A stretch of DNA of 38,283 nucleotides from Proteobacteria bacterium UBA4575 (lineage in GTDB: Bacteria; Pseudomonadota; Gammaproteobacteria; UBA4575). The position numbers and the translations under genes were made by a program. The stretch lies in assembly GCA_002386945.1 (NCBI GenBank), contig DGKH01000011.1, positions 38,098 through 76,380 of the forward strand. Reading direction: 5' to 3'. Of this stretch, positions 19,249 to 29,351 are shown piece after piece. Every line of letters begins with the position of its first letter. Position 1 is the stretch's first letter. The notes beneath the pieces were generated by a model. It did not search any database and was not told the DNA's origin. It worked only from the letters and a program-made list of their open reading frames with translations.

Positions 19249-20790
19249 ATGCAACTTAACCCAACTGAAATAACGAACTTAATCAAGCAACGCATTGATA
19301 AGTTTGAATCATCAGCAGAGGCCCGTACAGAGGGCACTGTTGTTGGAGTTACCGACGGTATCGTTCGCGTACATGGTCTTTCAGACGTTATGTCTGGTGA
19401 GATGTTGGATTTCGGCGATAACATCTTTGGTATGGCGCTAAACCTTGAGCGAGACTCGGTGGGTGCGGTTGTACTAGGTGACTATAAGACGATATCTGAA
19501 GGCAACAAGGTTAAGTGCACCGGTCGAATTCTAGAAGTGCCAGTAGGCACAGGTCTATTAGGTCGTGTAGTTGATTCACTAGGTAATCCAATTGATGGAA
19601 AAGGACCTATCGAAAACGATGGTACCTCACCGATTGAAAAGATTGCGCCAGGTGTAATGGAACGTCAATCAGTTGATCAGCCAGTACAAACCGGTCTGAA
19701 ATCAATTGACGCTATGGTGCCAATTGGTCGTGGTCAACGCGAACTAATTATTGGTGACCGCCAAACAGGTAAAACAGCTGTTGCACTTGATGCGATCATT
19801 AACCAGAAAAACACTGGTGTTAAATGTATCTACGTAGCGATTGGTCAAAAGAACTCATCGGTTGCAAACGTTGTACGTAAATTAGAAGAGCATGATGCGA
19901 TGGGTCATACGACTATCGTTTCTGCCAGTGCTTCAGAATCAGCTGCGATGCAATACATCGCACCTTACTCTGGTTGCACAATGGGTGAGTACTACCGCGA
20001 TCGCGGCGAAGACGCCCTAATTATTTATGATGATTTGAGTAAGCAGGCGGTAGCTTATCGCCAAGTTTCACTCTTATTGCGTCGTCCACCGGGTCGTGAA
20101 GCGTACCCTGGTGACGTGTTCTACTTACACTCAAGATTACTAGAGCGTGCTGCTCGAGTTAATGCGGATTACGTAGAAGCTTTCACCAATGGTGAAGTTA
20201 AAGGTAAAACCGGTTCATTAACTGCGCTACCTATCATTGAAACCCAAGCGGGTGACGTATCGGCCTTCGTACCGACTAACGTAATTTCAATTACTGATGG
20301 CCAGATTTTCTTGGAGTCTGATTTATTCAACTCCGGTTTCCGTCCAGCCATTAACGCGGGTCTTTCAGTTTCTCGTGTAGGTGGTGCTGCGCAAACTAAG
20401 ATTATTAAGAAATTAGGTGGTGGTGTTCGTTTAGCCCTAGCGCAATATCGTGAATTAGCAGCGTTCTCACAGTTCGCATCTGATCTTGATGAGCAGACCC
20501 GTAAGCAGTTGGAGCGTGGTCAGCGTGTGATGGAGCTAACTAAGCAGAACCAGTACTCGCCGTTATCAGTTGGTGAGATGGCGTTCTCGTTGTATGCCGT
20601 TGATAAAGGTTACGTTGATGATGTCGAAGTAACCAAAGTAGTTGCATTTGAAGCAGCGCTACACGATTACCTGCGTAGTAGTCAGAAAGAACTTTTGGGT
20701 CGTATTGATTCAACAGGTGACTACGACAGTGAAATCGAAGCGGCTATTAAAGCAGCTATAGAAGATTTTAAAGCCAACAACGTCTGGTAG
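19249..20790 (+). CDS. atpA: ATP synthase F1 subunit alpha
   Basis: The alpha subunit alternates with beta in the F1 head and carries non-catalytic nucleotide sites. The 513-residue product begins [16 protein letters not shown] and has the P-loop GDRQTGKTA near residue 170, the [17 protein letters not shown]alker B region, [28 protein letters not shown], and the signature [17 protein letters not shown]. An excellent SD (AGAGGA) lies 7 bp before the ATG, in keeping with the need for three copies per complex. Length is identical to the E. coli subunit. The gene is followed by atpG after 6 bp. Confidence 0.97.
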   Translation: MQLNPTEITNLIKQRIDKFESSAEARTEGTVVGVTDGIVRVHGLSDVMSGEMLDFGDNIFGMALNLERDSVGAVVLGDYKTISEGNKVKCTGRILEVPVGTGLLGRVVDSLGNPIDGKGPIENDGTSPIEKIAPGVMERQSVDQPVQTGLKSIDAMVPIGRGQRELIIGDRQTGKTAVALDAIINQKNTGVKCIYVAIGQKNSSVANVVRKLEEHDAMGHTTIVSASASESAAMQYIAPYSGCTMGEYYRDRGEDALIIYDDLSKQAVAYRQVSLLLRRPPGREAYPGDVFYLHSRLLERAARVNADYVEAFTNGEVKGKTGSLTALPIIETQAGDVSAFVPTNVISITDGQIFLESDLFNSGFRPAINAGLSVSRVGGAAQTKIIKKLGGGVRLALAQYRELAAFSQFASDLDEQTRKQLERGQRVMELTKQNQYSPLSVGEMAFSLYAVDKGYVDDVEVTKVVAFEAALHDYLRSSQKELLGRIDSTGDYDSEIEAAIKAAIEDFKANNVW

Positions 20791-20796
20791 GTCCAC

Positions 20797-21663
20797 ATGT
20801 CTGGCGCAAAACAAATACGAACACAGATCGCGAGTATTAAAAATACTCAGAAGATCACCAAAGCGATGGAAATGGTTGCCGCGAGTAAGATGCGCAAGGC
20901 TAAAGAGCGAATGAGTGCAACTCGCCCTTATGCTAGTAAAATCAAAAGCGTAATCAATCACCTAGCTTCAGCGAGTTCAGAGTACAAGCACCCGTTTATG
21001 GTGGCTCGTCCTGAAGTAAAGCGCGTTGGCATGATCATTGTGACTTCAGACCGCGGACTTTGTGGTGGCTTAAACGCTAATCTGTTTAAGGCAGCACTAA
21101 AAAAGATCAGCGCGTTACAAGAGCAAAATATTGAAATTGATCTAAGCGTGATTGGCTCTAAAGGTATGGCATTCTTTCGCCGTATCAGTGGAGTGAATGT
21201 GGTCTCGCATGTGAGTCATCTTGGTGACACCGTTCATGTGGCCGACCTCATTGGTAGCATCAAGGTCATGCTGGATAATTACACAGCAGGCACTATTGAT
21301 GAGCTTTATTTAGCTGAGAATGAGTTCGTAAACTCAATGACACAAGCGGCATCGGTGACTCCTGTACTGCCATTACCAGCGGAAGCTAGTGAAGAGCGTG
21401 CCCATCATTGGGATTACATCTACGAACCAACGGCAGAAGAAGTACTGGATGCCCTATTGGTGCGTTACATAGAATCAATGGTATACAGCGCGGTTGTAGA
21501 AAACGTGGCATGTGAAATGTCAGCACGAATGATTGCGATGAAGAGCGCATCAGACAATGCAGGTGGCTTAATTGATGATTTACAACTGGCGTACAACAAG
21601 GCGCGTCAGGCTTCAATTACACAAGAGCTATCGGAAATTGTCGGTGGTGCAGCAGCGGTTTAA
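20797..21663 (+). CDS. atpG: ATP synthase F1 subunit gamma
   Basis: Gamma is the central rotor shaft. The 288-residue protein has the conserved N-terminal coiled coil ([31 protein letters not shown]), the [15 protein letters not shown] loop and the C-terminal helix ([43 protein letters not shown]). All three are diagnostic. It starts 6 bp after atpA. Length matches the 286-289 norm of gammaproteobacteria. There is no chloroplast-type regulatory cysteine insert, as expected for a bacterial enzyme. Confidence 0.97.
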   Translation: MSGAKQIRTQIASIKNTQKITKAMEMVAASKMRKAKERMSATRPYASKIKSVINHLASASSEYKHPFMVARPEVKRVGMIIVTSDRGLCGGLNANLFKAALKKISALQEQNIEIDLSVIGSKGMAFFRRISGVNVVSHVSHLGDTVHVADLIGSIKVMLDNYTAGTIDELYLAENEFVNSMTQAASVTPVLPLPAEASEERAHHWDYIYEPTAEEVLDALLVRYIESMVYSAVVENVACEMSARMIAMKSASDNAGGLIDDLQLAYNKARQASITQELSEIVGGAAAV

Positions 21664-21690
21664 CGAATAAACAAGCTTAGAATTAAGTAA

Positions 21691-23082
<1,392 letters not shown>

Positions 23083-23105
23083 GGCATCTGTTAGGGATTT
23101 AACCC

Positions 23106-23516
23106 ATGACTATACAATTAGAAATCGTTAGTGCTGAGTCTGAAATTTTTTCAGGCGCGGTCAATGCCGTCATCGCTCCAGCTATCATGGGCGATGTGGG
23201 TATTTACCCTAAGCACACCCCGTTGGTTACTCAGCTTAAGCCAGGCGAAGTAAAGATCGAAATAGATGGTGAAGAAGATCAGTACATCTTCGTTTCAGGC
23301 GGACTATTAGAAGTTCAGCCCGATGTGGTAACTGTGCTGTCTGATACCGCTATTCGTGCTGAAGATCTTGATGAAAACCTTGCCCTAGAAGCACAATCGA
23401 AGGCGAAAGAAGCGCTTTCTGAGAAAGCAGGCGAAATCGATAGTGCGCGTGCCTTAGCGGAACTGGCCGAGGCTACTGCACGACTTCGTTTGATTGAAAA
23501 AATGCGTAAGGCGTAG
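23106..23516 (+). CDS. atpC: ATP synthase F1 subunit epsilon
   Basis: Epsilon rotates with gamma and inhibits ATP hydrolysis through its C-terminal helices. The 136-residue protein has the N-terminal beta-sandwich (LEIVSAESEIFSGAVNAVIAPAIMGDVGIYPKHTPLVTQLKPGEV, FVSGGLLEVQPDVVTVLSDTAIRAEDLD) and a C-terminal alanine- and glutamate-rich helical hairpin. AGGGA precedes the ATG. It is the last gene of the operon and is followed 45 bp later by an intrinsic terminator. Length is typical of proteobacteria. Confidence 0.95.
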   Translation: MTIQLEIVSAESEIFSGAVNAVIAPAIMGDVGIYPKHTPLVTQLKPGEVKIEIDGEEDQYIFVSGGLLEVQPDVVTVLSDTAIRAEDLDENLALEAQSKAKEALSEKAGEIDSARALAELAEATARLRLIEKMRKA

Positions 23517-23560
23517 TAACACAGCAAAATTCGATTCAAAGCGAATAGATTGCTACGATA

Positions 23561-23584
23561 GGCGGCCTTAGGGTCGCCTTTTTT
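23561..23584 (+). terminator. Rho-independent terminator of the atp operon
   Basis: A 7-bp G+C-rich stem (GGCGGCC with GGTCGCC, one G-U pair), a TTAG loop and six T residues follow atpC by 45 bp. It is the only textbook intrinsic terminator I could find in the window. Confidence 0.9.
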
Positions 23585-23654
23585 GTGCCTGCAATTTATT
23601 TATCTGACGCCAAATCTTTGAATCTGGCTGATAGCATAGGATTTACATAGTGTT

Positions 23655-25022
23655 ATGGCTTTGAACGTCATTATTCTTGCCGCTGGTAAAGGCACGCGCA
23701 TGCGCAGCGCGACCCCCAAAGTGTTGCATACGGTAGCGGGCCAAAGTCTGATCGAGCACGTTTTAAAAACCGCCTATGCACTTAATCCAACGCAGGTCTT
23801 GGTAGTGCATGGCAATGATGCTAGAGAGATAAAAGAACAGTGCGCAGCATATCCGATAGAGTGGGTGTTACAGACCGAGCAATGCGGCACTGGCCATGCC
23901 GTGCAACAGGCCTTGCCGAAAATCAAAGCCGAGGATAATAGCCAGGTTCTGATTCTTTATGCAGATGTCCCTTTACTGAGCACAAACACGCTACACGGCT
24001 TATACGAGCAATTGGCCGAGGCCGATCTTGCTTTGCTTACGATGCACGTCGATGACCCTACAGGTTATGGTCGCATCGTCAGAGACACCGATCTATCCGT
24101 TCAAGCAATCATTGAAGAACGCGATGCCGATAGTGCGATTCAACAAATCAAAGAAGTGAATAGCGGCATTATGGCTGCGCGCCTAGGTATGCTGCGTGAG
24201 GGCTTAGCCTTATTAAACAACGATAATGCGCAGGCTGAATTCTATCTGACAGATTGTGTTGCGCTAGCAAAACAGCAGGCTAAAAAAATCACTGCTATAT
24301 CCTGCCCCGTAGAAGAAGCGCAGGGTGTGAATAGCCGTGCTCAACTGGCGATGGTTGAAGCGCACTATCAAGCGCATCGGCGGCAACAATTATTAGACAG
24401 TGGTATCAGTATGAGTGATCCTGCAACGGTTTACTTGCAGGGTGAAATTAATATAGAGGCCGATGTCAGCATAGGCCCCTGCGTAGAATTAATAGGCCCC
24501 TTATCGATCGCTGCAGGAACCTGTATTGCTAGTCATGCCGTTATTAGTAAAAGCACGATAGGGCAGAACACAAAGATTCATTCATTTTGTCATATCGAAG
24601 ACGCCACTATAGGTGATCGCTGCGAGCTGGGTCCCTATGCACGTATCCGTCCTCAAACTGAATTAGCCAGCGATGTAAAGATTGGTAATTTTGTTGAAAC
24701 CAAGAAGGCGCGTATCGGCGATGGCACTAAAGTTAATCACTTGAGTTATGTTGGTGATGCACAAATTGGTGTGAATACAAATATTGGCGCGGGCACCATT
24801 TGTTGTAACTATGATGGTGCAAATAAACATCAGACAATTATTGGCGATAATGTCTTTATAGGGTCTGACACGCAATTAGTTGCACCGGTTGAAATAGAAG
24901 ATGGTGCGACCATCGCTGCAGGGTCAACTATCACTAAGAAAGTGCCAGCAGATAGTTTGGCTTTGTCTCGTGCAAAGCAGACGATCATTAAAGCTTGGCA
25001 GCGACCAAAGAAAAGCAAATAA
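23655..25022 (+). CDS. glmU: Bifunctional UDP-N-acetylglucosamine pyrophosphorylase / GlcN-1-P acetyltransferase
   Basis: GlmU performs the last two steps to UDP-GlcNAc, precursor of peptidoglycan and lipid A. The 455-residue product has an N-terminal nucleotidyltransferase domain (IILAAGKGTRMRS at residues 6-18, PKVLH, and EQCGTGHAVQQAL) and, from about residue 250, a left-handed beta-helix acetyltransferase with hexapeptide repeats (IGDRCELGPYARIRP, NFVETKKARIGDGTKVNHLSYVGDAQIG, GAGTICCNYDGANKHQT). The catalytic His in the NHLSYVGD context is present. It follows the atp terminator, so it needs its own promoter, which I could not fix. glmS starts 3 bp after its stop. Confidence 0.96.
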   Translation: MALNVIILAAGKGTRMRSATPKVLHTVAGQSLIEHVLKTAYALNPTQVLVVHGNDAREIKEQCAAYPIEWVLQTEQCGTGHAVQQALPKIKAEDNSQVLILYADVPLLSTNTLHGLYEQLAEADLALLTMHVDDPTGYGRIVRDTDLSVQAIIEERDADSAIQQIKEVNSGIMAARLGMLREGLALLNNDNAQAEFYLTDCVALAKQQAKKITAISCPVEEAQGVNSRAQLAMVEAHYQAHRRQQLLDSGISMSDPATVYLQGEINIEADVSIGPCVELIGPLSIAAGTCIASHAVISKSTIGQNTKIHSFCHIEDATIGDRCELGPYARIRPQTELASDVKIGNFVETKKARIGDGTKVNHLSYVGDAQIGVNTNIGAGTICCNYDGANKHQTIIGDNVFIGSDTQLVAPVEIEDGATIAAGSTITKKVPADSLALSRAKQTIIKAWQRPKKSK

Positions 25023-25025
25023 ATC

Positions 25026-26852
25026 ATGTGTGGCATTATCGCGGCAGTCGCTAAACAAAACGTAGCTGAGTTTTTACTGGAAGGTTTACAGCGTCTAGAA
25101 TACCGTGGCTATGATTCAGCAGGCATGGCTTTATTGAGCAATCAGCACTTACAGCTGCAGAAATGCAGCGGTAAGTGTAGTGAATTAAAAGCCGCGCAAG
25201 AAAAAAATAAAATAGATGGCAGTATCGGTATAGCCCATACCCGTTGGGCCACGCATGGTGCTGCTACTGTAGCCAATGCCCATCCACACTTAAGTCATGA
25301 GCGTATTGCCATTGTGCATAATGGCATCATAGAAAATCACCAAGCACTCAGAGATGAACTGATAGCGAAGCAGTATTCGTTTACATCTGATACTGATAGT
25401 GAAGTCATTGCGCATCTCATACATTATTATTTGCAGGCAGAGACTTCATTACGACAAGTAGTGCAGCATGTCATTACTCGCTTGCAAGGTAGTTATGCTT
25501 TTGCAGTGATTGATTGCCAGCAAGACAACCACTTAATCGCGGTGCGCCAAGGTAGTCCTTTGTTATTAGGTTTGGCGAGTAACGGCCATTATCTAGCATC
25601 TGATGCACAGGCATTCAATGTAGCCTGTCAGGATGTCATCTATTTAGAGAATGGGGATCTTGCGGAAATCAGTGCAGACCAATACAGCATCTATCAACAA
25701 GACAATGTAGTGATACGGAAATCACAAAAATTACAAAGTGTAGCGAATGCCGATGACAAAGCAGGGCATCCGCACTACATGATTAAAGAGATCTACGAGC
25801 AAGCAGAGGCAGTGCGTAGTACCCTGCGTGCAAATCTTAAAGATGGCTCGATTAATGAGCAGGCCTTGGCTAGCCAGGCTGGAAAAATTCTAGATCAAAT
25901 TGAATTTGTTCAAATCATTGCCTGTGGTAGTAGTTACCATGCTGGCAAGGTTGCGCAATATTGGTTTGAGGAAATAGCAGGTATTTATTGTCAAATAGAT
26001 ATCGCGAGTGAATTTAGATACCGCAAACATGTTGTACGCCCGGGCACATTACTCGTCACAATTTCTCAGTCCGGTGAGACTGCAGATACCTTGGCTGCCT
26101 TAGAATTGGCCAAGACACTGGGCTATGTGTCTACACTGACCATCTGTAATGTGGCAGAAAGCTCCTTAGTCCGTGTGTCAGATCTGGTTTTATTAACTAA
26201 GGCTGGGATAGAAATAGGTGTGGCCTCAAGTAAGGCATTTACAACGCAATTAGTTGCGCTGATGTTATTGCTCATCATGCTCGGGCGTCGGCATCAATTA
26301 ACAGATAAAAAAGAACAAGAACTGTTAAATCAATTACTCGATCTACCAGAACGCATCAATGCCACCCTAGCCCTGGATGCAGAGATAAAAGAATTGGCCA
26401 AAGCCTTTGCGAATAAACAGCATGCCTTATTTTTGGGTAGAGGCTCACATTATCCGATAGCGATGGAAGGTGCCTTAAAGCTTAAGGAGATTTCTTACAT
26501 TCATGCTGAAGCGTACCCTGCAGGTGAACTCAAGCATGGCCCGCTGGCATTGATTGATGCTGATATGCCTGTTGTTACAGTTGCACCAAACAACCAACTA
26601 CTAACCAAGTTGAAATCAAATATGGAGGAGGTGCGCGCACGCGGTGGCCAGCTCTATGTCTTAGCTGATCGAGGCTGTGGTTTTTTAGAGGTAGATGGTA
26701 TTCGTCTGATTGAAATCGACGCACCAGAAAATGCTGTGGCACCTATCTTATTTACAGTGCCATTACAGTTGCTGGCTTATCATGTCGCCCTATTGAAAGG
26801 CACCGATGTTGATCAGCCGCGTAATCTAGCTAAGTCGGTTACAGTAGAATAG
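25026..26852 (+). CDS. glmS: Glutamine-fructose-6-phosphate aminotransferase (isomerizing)
   Basis: GlmS makes glucosamine-6-phosphate from fructose-6-phosphate and glutamine, the entry step of amino-sugar synthesis. The 608-residue protein begins MCGIIAAVA with the N-terminal nucleophile Cys2, followed by RLEYRGYDSAG, HTRWATHGA and VHNGIIENH of the glutaminase domain. Two SIS domains follow, with ACGSSYHAG, SQSGETADTLAALE and SSKAFTTQL, then the terminal DVDQPRNLAKSVTVE. It sits 3 bp after glmU, so the pair is one unit. There is no upstream room for a glmS ribozyme. Length matches E. coli. Confidence 0.97.
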   Translation: MCGIIAAVAKQNVAEFLLEGLQRLEYRGYDSAGMALLSNQHLQLQKCSGKCSELKAAQEKNKIDGSIGIAHTRWATHGAATVANAHPHLSHERIAIVHNGIIENHQALRDELIAKQYSFTSDTDSEVIAHLIHYYLQAETSLRQVVQHVITRLQGSYAFAVIDCQQDNHLIAVRQGSPLLLGLASNGHYLASDAQAFNVACQDVIYLENGDLAEISADQYSIYQQDNVVIRKSQKLQSVANADDKAGHPHYMIKEIYEQAEAVRSTLRANLKDGSINEQALASQAGKILDQIEFVQIIACGSSYHAGKVAQYWFEEIAGIYCQIDIASEFRYRKHVVRPGTLLVTISQSGETADTLAALELAKTLGYVSTLTICNVAESSLVRVSDLVLLTKAGIEIGVASSKAFTTQLVALMLLLIMLGRRHQLTDKKEQELLNQLLDLPERINATLALDAEIKELAKAFANKQHALFLGRGSHYPIAMEGALKLKEISYIHAEAYPAGELKHGPLALIDADMPVVTVAPNNQLLTKLKSNMEEVRARGGQLYVLADRGCGFLEVDGIRLIEIDAPENAVAPILFTVPLQLLAYHVALLKGTDVDQPRNLAKSVTVE

Positions 26853-26941
26853 CCTGAAAGGCGATTAACTCTCAGCCATCGAAAGTTGACCATTGTTAAA
26901 GAAGCATTTATTTGGCGATTAAGAAATATATACCGCTAGGA

Positions 26942-27226
26942 TTATGCTTTTCGCAATTGAATAATAATATTAACACTGTCGAACAGGGTGTCAGGTGGCC
27001 GTTCGGGTAGGTTGCTGATCTCAATCTGATTGGCAGGAATGTCCTCGAGTATGCCGGCATCTGCATGGTAGAAATGGTGGTGCTTACTTGGGTTGGTGTC
27101 ATAAAAGATCTTGCTAGGATCAACAACGATTTGATGCAATAAACCTTTTTCTACAAATAGGCTCAGGGTATTGTATACGGTTGCCTGTGACACGCGATCG
27201 CCGCTACAGTTAACCTGATCAAACAC
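26942..27226 (-). CDS. Irr-like Fur-family regulator, N-terminally truncated (possible pseudogene)
   Basis: From GTG 27226 the frame encodes 94 residues. RVSQATVYNTLSLFVEKGLL is the recognition helix and wing of a Fur-family winged helix; YDTNPSKHHHFYHADAGILEDIP matches the HHH-containing dimerisation region of the Irr subgroup and lacks the CxxC zinc motifs of classic Fur. Family-like sequence continues upstream in frame (SGRFLFSKLQHLSADQVFDQV) but has no start codon and meets TAG at 27290-27292, with TAA four codons further upstream. The first helix with its conserved TxQR segment is missing. Relatives are about 130-160 residues. Either the gene is decayed at its 5' end or a short form is made. 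Irr proteins sense iron or haem status. It follows thiO on the same strand. Confidence 0.7.
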   Translation of the reverse strand: MFDQVNCSGDRVSQATVYNTLSLFVEKGLLHQIVVDPSKIFYDTNPSKHHHFYHADAGILEDIPANQIEISNLPERPPDTLFDSVNIIIQLRKA

Positions 27227-27449
27227 TTGGTCTGCGGATAAGTGCTGTAACTTAGAAAATAAGAACCGTCCGCTATCATAATAATAAGTCTAATAAGTTT
27301 AAGTGGATGGTGTGTGTCTTTGCCTTAGTAGCGTCACTTTTGGTTAGCCAGCCACTCTGTACAATGTTTATCATGATTGTTGTCTGTTGGAGATGATCTT
27401 TGTATAGCTACTACACAGGATCAATAAGACGGTCGCTGATCTGAGTTAA

Positions 27450-28502
27450 TCAATCAGAATTTAAATAAAGCTGCAGCTGATCAGCGATCCGTGCGGCACT
27501 CGACCCTGCCATCGTTATGCCATAACGATGGTGGCCAGTATTTACAAATAAACCAGAGATATCAGCTAGCGCTCCTATGATCGGTTGCCCACTCGTGCTC
27601 GCTGGCCGCAAGCCGCTCCATTGACGTAATATCTGCCTGTTTTTAAGCTCAGGTAATATGGCAATCGACCGCTGTAATAAGGTATCTTTTGCGGTGGGTG
27701 TAATGTCATTGTTATAGCCAACTTCTTCTAAGGTGCTGCCGGCTAGGATGGTGCCGTCTTGGCGTGGAATTAAATAGTGGCCTTGATGAATGACAATGTG
27801 TTCAAGATTAATGCCAGTGGCATCGAAGGCAATCGCCTGGCCGCGCACAGGCCGCACGGGTGGTGCTGCAACTTGCTTGCTTAACAAAGTCAATTCTGGC
27901 GCCCAAGCGCCGGTAGTCCATAACACGGCCTCGGCATTAATGTCTCCATGACTGCAGCGTAGGCCGGTAACCTGCCCCTGTTGCTGGAGTAAGCTTTCAA
28001 CCTGTGTGTGTCTATATAATTGCACTCCTGCGTCTAGCAGTAACTGGCAGAGGCCTTCAACAACTCGTGTGGGGTTAAGTTGACTTACCGCTGGCAGTAA
28101 CAATGCATTTTCATATAAACCGCTGGCGATATCTGTATTTGAGTGGACTGCTGGCTGGCAGATAATGTGATGATCATTACACCAAGTGTTATGAGTATCA
28201 GGATGATCATCAGCTAAGACCAATAGGCCGCTATTTTGATACTCAATATTGATTCCTGCTTCAGTTGCTAAGCGCCGACCTAATTCTTCATACAGCGGTT
28301 TAGCCTGATGACATAAATCGTTCACATCCTGCGAGTAATCCCACGGTAATAGTGGGGATAAGATGCCACCAGCAGCAGCCGTACATTGTTTACCAAAGTC
28401 GTCACGATCGATGAGACAAACCTGTAGGCCACGCGCACAAAGTTCATAGGCGCTAAAAAGCCCAACGATTCCACCGCCAACAATGCAAATATCTGTCTTC
28501 AT
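27450..28502 (-). CDS. thiO: Glycine oxidase ThiO (FAD-dependent)
   Basis: ThiO oxidises glycine to iminoglycine with O2, feeding the thiazole synthase ThiG; it is the aerobic alternative to ThiH. The 350-residue protein has the N-terminal dinucleotide fold CIVGGGIVGLFSAYELCARG, an AAAGGILSPLLPW segment, the DAO-family core PVRPVRGQAIAF, HYLIPRQDGTILAGSTLEEVGYN near residue 240-262, and a C-terminal WSGLRPASTSGQPIIG with a closing GHHRYGITMA. Length is close to the 360-370 norm. It diverges from a MarR-type gene that separates it from thiS and thiG. The context makes ThiO much likelier than another D-amino-acid oxidase. Confidence 0.88.
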   Translation of the reverse strand: MKTDICIVGGGIVGLFSAYELCARGLQVCLIDRDDFGKQCTAAAGGILSPLLPWDYSQDVNDLCHQAKPLYEELGRRLATEAGINIEYQNSGLLVLADDHPDTHNTWCNDHHIICQPAVHSNTDIASGLYENALLLPAVSQLNPTRVVEGLCQLLLDAGVQLYRHTQVESLLQQQGQVTGLRCSHGDINAEAVLWTTGAWAPELTLLSKQVAAPPVRPVRGQAIAFDATGINLEHIVIHQGHYLIPRQDGTILAGSTLEEVGYNNDITPTAKDTLLQRSIAILPELKNRQILRQWSGLRPASTSGQPIIGALADISGLFVNTGHHRYGITMAGSSAARIADQLQLYLNSD

Positions 28503-28587
28503 AGGGTTATTCTACCCAGGTCCATGAGAAAAAGTTAGTCGAACCTTATTACAGCGGTACCAATAGTTGAGATTATCAATTAACTTT

Positions 28588-28610
28588 ATACTTCTTAATT
28601 TTTAAAGTAT
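28588..28610. promoter_or_regulatory. Operator-like inverted repeat upstream of the MarR gene
   Basis: ATACTT (28588-28593) and AAGTAT (28605-28610) form a 6-bp inverted repeat around an A/T core, ending 16 bp before the MarR start in the thiO-marR divergent gap. Size and place fit an autoregulatory MarR operator, but A/T-rich intergenic DNA produces such repeats by chance. Confidence 0.35.
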
Positions 28611-28626
28611 TTCTGGTAAACAAAGT

Positions 28627-29025
28627 ATGAGTGGTCCATTGAGTATAGAGCGCCTTATGAACAAGCATGTAGCACTTAGTAGTCGTGCTGATGAATTACT
28701 AGAGCTAGTGATCTTATCGCGTCAGTGCTCTCATATTATGAATCAACAGCTAGTTGAAAGTGGGTTAAATTTTAATCACTGGCAGCTATTATTTTTGCTA
28801 TCAAAAAAAGTTATTTCGACCCCGATGCAGATAGCAAACTATCTGCATATCGAACCGGCAACAGTAAGTCGACATTTAGAGCGTCTGGAAGCCTTGAAGT
28901 TACTTAAGCGAGTGTATAATCAGCCAGATCGTAGGAATACAGCGATTGTATTGCTGCCTGCGGCTAAGTCATATATTACGCGGGGCCTTGAAGGTCTGGT
29001 AGATATCTCTAATCAGCCCAGATAG
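28627..29025 (+). CDS. MarR-family transcriptional regulator
   Basis: A 132-residue winged-helix protein. The core is NFNHWQLLFLLSKKVISTPMQIANYLHIEPATVSRHLERLEALKLLKRVYNQPDRRNTAIVLLPAAKSYI: helix-turn-helix (residues about 65-90) followed by a wing with the DRRN motif characteristic of MarR. Helices at both ends would form the dimer interface; the C-terminal one is short for the family (usual 140-150). The ATG at 28627 gives the full N-terminal helix, with an alternative ATG at 28657; SD signal is weak for both. It lies between the divergent thiO and the co-directional thiS. The target genes and ligand are unknown; local control of thi genes is only a guess. Confidence 0.85.
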   Translation: MSGPLSIERLMNKHVALSSRADELLELVILSRQCSHIMNQQLVESGLNFNHWQLLFLLSKKVISTPMQIANYLHIEPATVSRHLERLEALKLLKRVYNQPDRRNTAIVLLPAAKSYITRGLEGLVDISNQPR

Positions 29026-29087
29026 GCCTCAAGTACTATTTACGGACTAAGGGCTTACTAAGCCATTGTAAATGAGACTTTCTACCA

Positions 29088-29124
29088 CTAGGCCTAGCTT
29101 CTAGCCCTAAGTGTCGACTACAAT
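29088..29124 (+). promoter_or_regulatory. Putative thiS promoter with palindrome at the -35 region
   Basis: TACAAT at 29119-29124 matches the -10 consensus at five of six positions and ends only 5 bp before the thiS ATG. A perfect 10-bp palindrome CTAGGCCTAG (29088-29097) followed by a second CTAG (29101-29104) covers the place of the -35 box, which itself is poor. This could be an activator or repressor site. No TPP riboswitch elements are present. Confidence 0.4.
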
Positions 29125-29129
29125 TCAGT

Positions 29130-29330
29130 ATGGAAATCATCCTCAACGGCGCCGCGAAGCAAGTGCCTCAGCAGTCTTCGATCAAAGACCTATTAGTAGA
29201 AACTGGAGTGCTGGGTGAGCGTGTCGCTATCGAATTGAATCAAGAAGTGGTCCCAAAGAGCGAATATGCTAGCCGACAATTACAGGCAGCTGATCAGATT
29301 GAGATTATTCAAGCAGTAGGTGGCGGCTAA
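29130..29330 (+). CDS. thiS: Sulfur carrier protein ThiS
   Basis: A 66-residue ubiquitin-like protein whose C-terminal GG (here AVGGG) is adenylated and converted to a thiocarboxylate that donates sulfur to the thiazole ring. The family pattern MEIILNGAAKQVP, AIELNQEVVPKSEY and DQIEIIQAVGGG is complete. It is directly upstream of thiG (21 bp). The start codon has no Shine-Dalgarno sequence and a -10 like box lies 5 bp upstream, so the mRNA may be leaderless. Activation would need ThiF and a cysteine desulfurase, neither of which is encoded in this window. Confidence 0.94.
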   Translation: MEIILNGAAKQVPQQSSIKDLLVETGVLGERVAIELNQEVVPKSEYASRQLQAADQIEIIQAVGGG

Positions 29331-29351
29331 GCTGTCCATAGAGAGTAAGTA

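Noticed and set aside
25000..25025. glmS ribozyme
   Set aside because: Only 3 bp separate glmU and glmS, and the ribozyme belongs to Gram-positive lineages.
26853..26863. GCC-GAAA-GGC mini-hairpin after glmS as a terminator
   Set aside because: The stem is only 3 bp and no T-run follows.
29026..29129. TPP riboswitch upstream of thiS
   Set aside because: The conserved THI-element strings (CUGAGA and the following pyrophosphate-helix motif) are not found; only short stems are present.
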